The notes below the pieces were generated by a model. It ran no database searches, was not told where the DNA came from, and was given only the letters and a program-made list of their open reading frames with translations. The position numbers were made by a program, and so were the translations under genes. Shown here in pieces: positions 57,465-64,000 of a DNA stretch of 64,000 nucleotides (within the stretch, counting starts at the first letter, position 1; every line of letters starts with the position of its first letter). Source of the DNA: Cladobotryum mycophilum (Eukaryota; Ascomycota; Sordariomycetes; Hypocreales; Hypocreaceae); the NCBI GenBank assembly GCA_036429605.1, contig JAVFKD010000002.1, forward strand, positions 2,294,001-2,358,000, given 5' to 3'.

Positions 57465-58744
57465 ATGGTAAATCGCCACCCTCAGATTTCCCTGTTCCTG
57501 TTGTTTGAACCATGGCTGATGACTCCATCTGTGATACCAGTCTGGTTACGGTGGAGGGTATGACCCGGGAAACCCGGAGCATCTCTACAACATGACACGC
57601 CACGGCAGACGACCAATCGTCCAGCGATTCGACGAGTACTACAGATGCTATCCTCTCATCATGGCACCTGGAACCGAGCGACCGGAGCTAAACTTTGGAT
57701 CAAAGATTATTCTCCCTCCTTCGGCCCTTGATAAAGTGTCCAAGCTCCATGTGCAGTGGCCGCTGCTGATGGAGATGATCAATGGAGAAAAGGGGAAGCA
57801 CTCGCATGCCGGTGTGCTGGAGTTTATCGCCGAAGAAGGAAGAGCATACATTCCTCAGTGGGTTAGTTGAAGCAGACTCATGCGGGTGCTTTTGGGCTCA
57901 GCATTCTGACAGGCTATAGATGATGGACACACTTAAGCTGGATGTTGGTGACATGATCCAGATCAGAACAACCTCGCTTGAGCTTGCCAAACTGGTCAAG
58001 CTTCAGCCACAGTCGGTCAACTTCCTGGAGATTAGTGATCCCAAAGCTGTCCTTGAAAAGGCGTTTCGAAGCTTCGCCACGCTTACCAAGGGCGACATCT
58101 TCAACTTTGAGTATAATGAAGAGGTATACTATGTCGCAGTCTTGGATGTCAAGCCCGAGACAGACAAGATGGGTGTTAGTATGATTGAGACTGATGTCTC
58201 TGTCGACTTTGCTCCTCCTGTTGGCTATGTTGAACCGGAGAAGCAGAGCGCCACCGGCACCAGTACCCCGCGGAGCACTCGTGGTCCTGGTATTCCTCTT
58301 GGAGCATCGTTGCCCATTCAGGGCAGCATGGCTCGGGACATTGGCTATAGTGCTATCGCCCCATCTGTTACCAGCATCGCCACCAATTTCCTTGGTGAGG
58401 GTCAGAGAGTTGCGAAGAGGACCAGTAAAAACCCAACGCCTAAACCTGCGACTCCAGTACCGGTGAATACAACAACTGGAGTGCCGATGCGGCGTACTGG
58501 TGCACCAGCGCCCCTGCGTCTGCCTGCCAACAAGCTCTTCTTTGGATATGAGCTCAAGCCTGTCAAGACAGATGCTGACAAGGAACAAGAGAAGGAGAAT
58601 AGCGAGAAGCCCCACTTCGCCGGACAGGGACAGAGTCTTAGAGGGACCGTCAAGCGGAAGGGAGAGGGGGATGACAAGTCAAAGGCGCCAGATAAGAAGG
58701 GCCCCGGCGATGGACATCGGCTAGACGGCCGTCGGCCAAGATGA
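57465..58744 (+). CDS. UFD1: Ubiquitin fusion degradation protein 1
   Basis: Ufd1 with Npl4 is the ubiquitin-binding adaptor of Cdc48/p97 in ER-associated and other proteasomal degradation. Exons are 57465..57467 (the ATG alone), 57541..57861 and 57920..58744, for 382 residues. The N-domain is complete: RFDEYYRCYPLIMAPGTERP, ELNFGSKIILPPSALDKVS, HAGVLEFIAEEGRAYIPQWM and IQIRTTSLELAKLVKLQPQS. The C-terminal part holds the Npl4/Cdc48-binding segment and a basic tail ending DGRRPR. The first intron follows the start codon directly (donor GTAAAT). It is supported by the frame, by the acceptor GATACCAG and by MSGYGGGYDP being the expected N-terminus. Confidence 0.95.
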
Positions 58745-59354
58745 AGAAAGGAAATAGTATGACACAGTGTATTTTGTCGGCGAGGACGGCGTTGGGGAAT
58801 TGACGAGCTGTGAATTCATAGGGTAACTAATGAATGATTCGTAACATAGACATTGCATACGGTGGTTAATATCGTATCATAATAGAAGACATGTCATATG
58901 AGAGAGATTAAGTAAGGACATGCTCAAATGTACTTTTCTCTCTCTCTCGCTTGCTGTTATGGTTCTAGGGTTATTGACTATTTCTTTATTTTTGGTCACG
59001 CAATAGTCGCATGATTTAGGAGTCGCATAGGCGAAAATGTAACACCATATATATCTGTAGTCAGCAAACGCAAGCAAACGCAGGCGAGCACATATATCAC
59101 ACAGAGCAACACGAATAATCTAGTTCTCAAATGTCTGATTCCCTAATGTAGGCATTCTAGCCGACTTGACATTGCGAGACACTTTACGTCTGGGGTATAT
59201 CCACGGCCACATGGCATCCTATCTCATCACCCTTGCAAATCTCCCCCTAAAGCTCTCTTGATATCCCCATGACATGACCTTTTTTCTCTCTAGGTAAAAT
59301 AGGAAGCCCTTCCAAGGCCTCTGTGACTTACCCTATCCCCTTGATGAGCCTTAT
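58745..59354. other. Convergent 3' flanks
   Basis: The 610 bp between the stop codons of UFD1 and array gene A hold no gene. Confidence 0.5.
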
Positions 59355-60470
59355 TTACGACTCAAAGTTGTTCATCCAGCGGCTGAACTCGGCATCAATG
59401 TCGCTCTCCTGGCTGTAGATGGCGATGCTGTGTTCCAGACTCCCTTTTTGTTAGTATAGGACGAAACTTTTGCGGTAATAAGAGTAGAGAATAAAACAAG
59501 GTTTATGAGTAAAAATGCATACGATGAGGTGTTGACCGAGAGGGGGAAAAGGGGGGCGTTTGGGGGACTAGTCACTAAAGGGTTGTTTCATGTTCAGTAC
59601 GCAGCTGGGGAAAAAGGATAGTCATAGGATTAGGAAGTGTAGCAGCCATAACAAACAGTATGATGGAATAAATGTATGTGACTAGGAAAAGATCACAAGA
59701 GTATTATATGACCTAGGACTTACTTCTGGCTAAACTGGCTCGTCTCCTCCTTGATAGCAGACTCGGGAGTCTCAGGCTCGATCTTGGCCTTCTTGGCAGA
59801 CGTGCCCACGCTGCTGTCCTTCTCGTCCTCGCCATCGTCATCGTCCTCGCCGCGGTCATAGCTGGCCTCAAAGGCAGCTGCCTTGCCGCGCTTCTTGGAA
59901 GCGGACGTTGCCTTCTTGGGCGTTGCGCCAGCGGAGGAGGAGGCGGCGGAGGCTCTCTTGCGGGGGGTCTTCTGGGGGCGGGAGCGGGAGAGCTGGAGGC
60001 GCTACCGGAGGCGCTGTGGCGGTTCTTGAAGTCCTTCATGATGACCTTGGTGAAGTGCTGGCTGTGGTACTGGTTAGCTCTGAAGGATAGGATGGGAGAT
60101 TTCCATGTAGGAAAGAAGTGCTGTTTTGGAAGTACTGCTGGGTAGTAGAATAACTCTAGAGAGCCGGTCTATGGAAAAGCCACTCTTCTGGAGAAATCTC
60201 TTCTGAAGAGAACTCCCTTCTAGAGAGAAATATCTTCTAGAGAAGTACCCTCTCAGATAAAGAGATGAAGTCATAGGCAAGATCATATACCATCAACGAT
60301 AAGACTTACGACATAGCGTCCTTGGTAAAGGCATACCCAAGACCCTGCATAATCTCGCAGATCTTGCCCCAGTTGTAGCGAGCACGATCGCCATCCTGGT
60401 TTCCCTGAATAATGGCAACGCAGAGGTCACGCTCCGCAGCGTCATCCCACTTCTTGTCCTGGGGGGCCAT
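59355..60470 (-). CDS. Array gene A: small WD/GYxFT-domain protein with H1-like tail
   Basis: Exons are 60310..60470, 59724..60061 and 59355..59439. One more C in the five-C run (plus-strand GGGGG 59974..59978) gives a consistent 194-residue protein. The N-terminal 60 residues are the array domain: KKWDDAAERDLCVAIIQGN, YNWGKICEIMQGLGYAFTKDAM, then SQHFTKVIMKDFKNRH. A Lys/Ala/Ser/Pro-rich tail like histone H1 follows (KTPRKRASAASSS, KKRGKAAAFEASYDRG), then an acidic stretch and a compact end IAIYSQESDIDAEFSRWMNN. The intron after the domain (248 nt) is phase 2, as in the three neighbours. The helical domain suggests a Myb/SANT- or winged-helix-like nucleic-acid binder; that is inference. The AG used for exon 3 is the least certain splice. 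Confidence 0.72.
60154..60246. repeat. Four tandem copies of a CTTCTRRAGAGAA-like unit inside an intron
   Basis: CTTCTGGAGAA (60185), CTTCTGAAGAGAA (60200), CTTCTAGAGAGAA (60217) and CTTCTAGAGAAG (60234) are spaced 15-17 bp apart. A related CTCTAGAGAG lies at 60154. All are in the first intron of array gene A. The TTCnnGA pattern is weakly like heat-shock elements. Confidence 0.65.
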
Positions 60471-61533
60471 GGTGGGAGAAGCTTTCGTCAGAGGAAGAAA
60501 GAGGAGCCTTGGCAGAACTTTGTCCGTTGGTCCTGGTAGATGTTAGACGGACTGCGAGTAGATTTCAGGTCGAGGGATGGGTTGATGTTTACTTGAGGAG
60601 ATGTAGAGTTGATTTCTGTTGCGGTGGGGGTGAAGGGGGAGGATGATGGGAAAGGTTGAAGAAAGTAAAAGAGCGAGAGTGCGGAAAGGAAAGGAAGTCA
60701 AGTAGTTTGAAAAAAAGCAGAGTAGTCCAGGAACCAACTCAGTTCTATCCTGCCCTCTCCAAGTATAGGGGCCCTTTTTCTTTTTCTTTCTCTCTTTTTT
60801 CCACAATTAGGGCTCCTGTATTTTTTCGGGCAGAAAGAAATACTCTGTTCAAAAATAATGATGTGTGTGCGTGCGTGTGTGCCTTATTGTAAGTGAGGGA
60901 ACGAGGCTATTGTGTCTTGCTGCTCAGCCCTTGCTTGTGGGATTTAGCGAGTTTTCACTGGTTTCTTTGGCAATGACTGAATCACACAAAAGTGAGTTAC
61001 TCCCTACTTGATGAAAAGTGACCGAGGATCGAGCTTTTAACTCCATGGTGTATTCTGCATTCCCCGCAACTGTGGTAAAGTTGTCATAATGTCGCCCTGC
61101 TCAAGGGAAAAATTCCACATAGACTAGGAAACCCCCAAGTGAAATCTGCAACTTTGTCTACTCGATACTAAAACATCATTTCAAAAAGATATATCAAGTT
61201 TTACGTAGTTTAGTTGAGAGAGTCTCTCAAGTTTTCTGTATTCTTCGGTGCCGAGTGCCTAGACTATATCCTTGGGCCACCATCCCCTAGTTTCGTGAGA
61301 AAAAGCCCGACTATCGCACGAAACTATGCTAGATCGCAAAACCCGCACTGTAAACCCTTGCTTTCTTCGACCCAAAAGCCATAATCCACAGACTTTTTCA
61401 TAATGGGTCCACTACTGGAAATGGTTGTCTAGCTGTATCTGCCTGCTTGGGAGAAAAACTATCAAGTTTTTCCTAATGCCAGCCTCTGAAGATAGTTCCA
61501 GACAACAGTAGTCAAGGGTATCACAAATCGAGA
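60471..61533. promoter_or_regulatory. Promoter region of array gene A
   Basis: The 1.06 kb between genes A and B, transcribed in the same direction, includes a C/T-rich leader on the minus strand at 60480-60800. No further copy of the array domain was seen. Confidence 0.5.
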
Positions 61534-62199
61534 CTAGATCTCACCAGTCTCCTCCTCGTCGTCCTTCTCAGTGATGGTACTACAGTAAGCAGATATAGTT
61601 AGAACTTGATCTTCTATTGCACTCTAGGAGATTTCAAGGAAAAAACGTACGCAGGAGTCTTCTCGACCTTCCCGACCTTCTCCCTCTTGACGCGCTTGTT
61701 GGAGCGCTTGGGAGCGGGTGCCTCGTCGTTGAGATCGTCTTCCTCCTTCTTGAGATTCAAACCGTCGTCTTCCTCCTGAGAGCCATCGTCCGCGGCCTTC
61801 TTGATAGGAGTTCGACGCTTGCGCGAACCAGCTGCAGCCGTCTTGCGGGGAGTAGGGGGCGCCTTGGCAGTAGCAGCAGCAGCAGCAGCAGGGGAAGCAG
61901 CTGCCTGAATGCCAGTAGTGTCGCGGTTCTTGCGAAGCTTCTGGACGTGTTGGCTGAACAAACGGAGTTAGAAAAGTTGCTCATCAACAGTAACAAAGAC
62001 GTAAAAGCAAAAAAAAAACACAAATGAGAAGCAGAAAGTACTTGATGGCATCGAAGCTGTAGGTGTAGCCCTGTTCGTTCATCCGCTCGGTGATGGAAGT
62101 CAAGACCGCCTTGCTTGGCTTGACTTCGTCGAGGAGACAGAGTAGGAGTGCCTCGTGGGAAGTAGAATCCCATCCTCTCTTCTTGGATTGAGCAGCCAT
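61534..62199 (-). CDS. Array gene B: small WD/GYxFT-domain protein, nuclear-type tail
   Basis: Exons are 62042..62199, 61651..61953 and 61534..61579, for 168 residues, with no frame problem. The domain reads KKRGWDSTSHEALLLCLLDE, LTSITERMNEQGYTYSFDAI, then NQHVQKLRKNRD. Intron 1 (88 nt) is phase 2 at the same place as in gene A. The tail has an Ala run, a basic cluster GSRKRRTPIKK, an acidic stretch and a second basic cluster KRSNKRVKREK. It ends in acidic DDEETGEI. The layout (small helical domain plus basic tail) suggests a chromatin or DNA-binding role. No known family can be named with confidence. Confidence 0.8.
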
Positions 62200-62366
62200 G
62201 GCGATGTTCAAAGGCTTTTATCAAGAGGAGAGACGATAGAGATAAAGAGTTGAGATGGAGGTAGATGAGATGAAATAGAAAATGGTGTAGAAGAAGGAAG
62301 AAGTTTGGATAGAGTAAAGAGGGGGGGAGGGGGCAGGGTTGTGAACAGGAGTGAGTTGTGGCAGAT

Positions 62367-62666
62367 TCAAGTGGGTCCTTGTTTGTTTTGCAGACATGCA
62401 AGCATATGCAGGCTAAACAAACGCAGAACCAGGGAAAAGTAAGGAAACAGTGAAGAAGTCAATAGATGAAAAGAAAAGCCCCCCAAAAAGAACCAAAAAG
62501 GTGGGCCATACCGAAGGGCATTCTCAGTAAAGGCGTAGCCCATCTGCTGAAGCTCGCTCATCACCTTTTCCCACGCCTCAGGGGCAAGTGTCAGGTGCGG
62601 AAACATGGCAACAAGGACGTCCTCGTGGACCTTGGGATCCCACTTCATCAACTGACGAGGAGCCAT
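62367..62666 (-). CDS. Array gene C: minimal WD/GYxFT-domain protein
   Basis: Exons are 62512..62666 and 62367..62412, for 66 residues. The domain MKWDPKVHEDVLVAMFPHL, then WEKVMSELQQMGYAFTENAL, is clear and close to gene A. Intron 1 (99 nt, donor GTATGG, acceptor GTTTAG) is again phase 2 after the conserved A-L position. Exon 2 adds only RLHMLACLQNKQGPT, so the basic tail of genes A and B is missing. It may be a truncated paralogue, or the end may be mis-modelled; the first exon is secure. Confidence 0.68.
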   Translation of the reverse strand: MAPRQLMKWDPKVHEDVLVAMFPHLTLAPEAWEKVMSELQQMGYAFTENALRYGPPFWFFLGGFSFHLLTSSLFPYFSLVLRLFSLHMLACLQNKQGPT

Positions 62667-62830
62667 GATGACTAACTTTTTTTTTCAAGCAGAATATGAC
62701 AATAGATGAAAATAGATGATGGAAAATGTGGTGAGATGTAAAGTTGAAGAGGGAAAAGAAAAATGTCTGATATTTTGAAATAGAGTGATGGATAGAGGAA
62801 TGTGAAGTGCCTGATGAGAGAGCATGGTGT

Positions 62831-63250
62831 TTATACGTCTCCTCTGATCAAGTTCCTGAGGCTGCTGAGAACCCGAAAATGTGCAGAATATAGAGGCAAC
62901 TATCCGCCACCCTCGTGTTTCGAAATAGTGCAAACAAAAAAATGGACATGTGCAAAATCAGGGGCAAATAAAACAAAACGAAGCAAAACAGAGCAAAACA
63001 AACACAACCAAAATAAAAAGGCAACTAGATATGATAGAGAAGTGGGAATGACTTACCGAATAGCATCCCAGCCAACTTCGTGTCCCTGGGCAACGAGGTA
63101 TTCAGCAACGGCATTGCGAATCTGCGTGTTGAGAACACCGTTGAAGTCGGCAACCTGGTACAGGGCAATGCTGAGTTCCATCAGGAAGTCGGCTCGCTCC
63201 CAGAGACTGGCGGGCTTGCCGCTGTTGGGTGCTGCAGCTTTGGGAGGCAT
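62831..63250 (-). CDS. Array gene D: diverged WD/GYxFT-domain protein
   Basis: Exon 1, 63057..63250, is secure: MPPKAAAPNSGKPASLWERA, DFLMELSIALYQ, VAEYLVAQGHEVGWDAI, ending in phase 2 with a GTAAGT donor as in genes A-C. Exon 2 is tentative, 62831..62864 after a TTCTCAG acceptor, giving RSLRNLIRGDV. That aligns with the QH--KL segment of genes A and B. The total would be 75 residues. Other acceptors (for example near 62904) give equally short ends. The domain is the most diverged of the four, with a longer insert before the GH-VGWDAI motif. Confidence 0.55.
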
Positions 63251-63318
63251 GGTGCAAATGATGGGGATGCGAAATGGGTTTTGATGATGGCGTTGATGTC
63301 TTGCTTTTGGTGGTTGAG

Positions 63319-63349
<31 letters not shown>

Positions 63350-64000
63350 AAGTTGGAAGAGTTAGAAGAGTTGGAAGAGTTGAGGGAGTTTGTGGGTGGG
63401 AGAGGAGAACTGCTGGCAGTTTCTGGTTCTGGTGGCTAGGGTTACTGAACAACTGCAAACGTGCAATAGACCAGCAAAACAACTAGGCACCTGGATGGGT
63501 TTCTCGCCTAGGCTAGTTGTCTTCTATAATTACCTACTGCTATTACTGGCAGTAAACCATGAGCAGGGTTACTTATACTCTCCGTAAACATACATGCATA
63601 AACAGCCACCGCTGGCATTATAATTCGTCCCAGTAACAATGCCGCCGTTCTTCGAAATCCCCATCCAACGCTGTACATAGATCCATAAAAATGCCTAACT
63701 CTTTAACTCCAAGACTCGACTCCATACCAAATACAAATAACCGCTTTGCCTTGTTGGCACCGTCATCACCCTTGGAGACTGGACTGGTCTACAATGTCCT
63801 CCAAATCGCCAAGTCTCAAATAAACGCCATTGAACAAACTGTCGACCTATTACTTCCTCTCAGCTATTTCCTTTCTCAATGGACCTAGGACTAAAAGTCA
63901 TCCTATGCTTCAGCGTAATTGAAACTGTGTATGGTAAGCTTTTATTGGGAAACTAGGGGGGACAGCTATTAACTTACTCGGAAGGATAGGGATCAACAGG
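63251..64000. other. Promoter of array gene D and right edge
   Basis: An (ATG) run of nine lies at 63321-63347, followed by GAAGAGTT-like units at 63355-63390; both are in the presumed leader of gene D. No gene was seen in 63400-64000. Confidence 0.5.

Noticed and set aside
1..64000. tRNA, 5S rRNA, U6 and CRISPR signatures
   Set aside because: Scanned by eye for T-loop, 5S and U6 consensus strings and for regular spacer repeats; none was found. A covariance-model search would be decisive.

Overview
This window is nuclear DNA from a filamentous ascomycete (Pezizomycotina). The evidence is short 50-90 nt introns with GTAWGN donors and CTAAC-like branch sites, fungal-only families (HET, Zn2Cys6, DUF3712-like, 3CxxC zinc finger) and a GAPDH gene with a long first intron. 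Sequence flavour suggests Sordariomycetes, probably Hypocreales; that is inference. No rRNA, tRNA, CRISPR array or intact transposon was found.

Layout. 1-13.9 kb is accessory: a decayed DUF3712-like gene, a giant HET-domain gene, an orphan five-exon gene, a small beta-trefoil-like gene, a 3CxxC zinc-finger gene, relic repeats and about 3 kb without genes. From 14 kb the window becomes core genome: RPS10 / SDE2-like (divergent), COX12 / NDUFA4-like (divergent, CCAAT boxes between them), an RRM protein, a DUF4267-like membrane protein, SEC31, a Zn2Cys6 regulator, GET2, a TMEM135-like membrane protein, a bHLH regulator set in about 8 kb of non-coding DNA, RVB2, an RD-repeat coiled-coil protein, a large unrecognised disordered protein, GAPDH, LIN1 and UFD1. 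The right end (59.3-63.3 kb) is a tandem array of four small paralogous genes on the minus strand. All four share a phase-2 intron at the same place, after the conserved GY-F-T--A motif. This is the most interesting undescribed-looking system here.

Functional themes: ER traffic and membrane insertion (SEC31, GET2), ER-associated degradation (UFD1), splicing (SDE2-like, LIN1, possibly the RRM protein), chromatin remodelling (RVB2), respiration (COX12, NDUFA4-like), translation (RPS10) and glycolysis (GAPDH).

Quality note: in six genes the reading frame breaks at a C or G run of 4-6 bases, and in each case one more C/G would restore it, giving a full-length protein in frame over all exons. Homopolymer under-calling in the assembly is the simplest explanation, so those genes are treated as probably intact. 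The DUF3712-like gene also carries stop codons that this cannot explain and is called a pseudogene.
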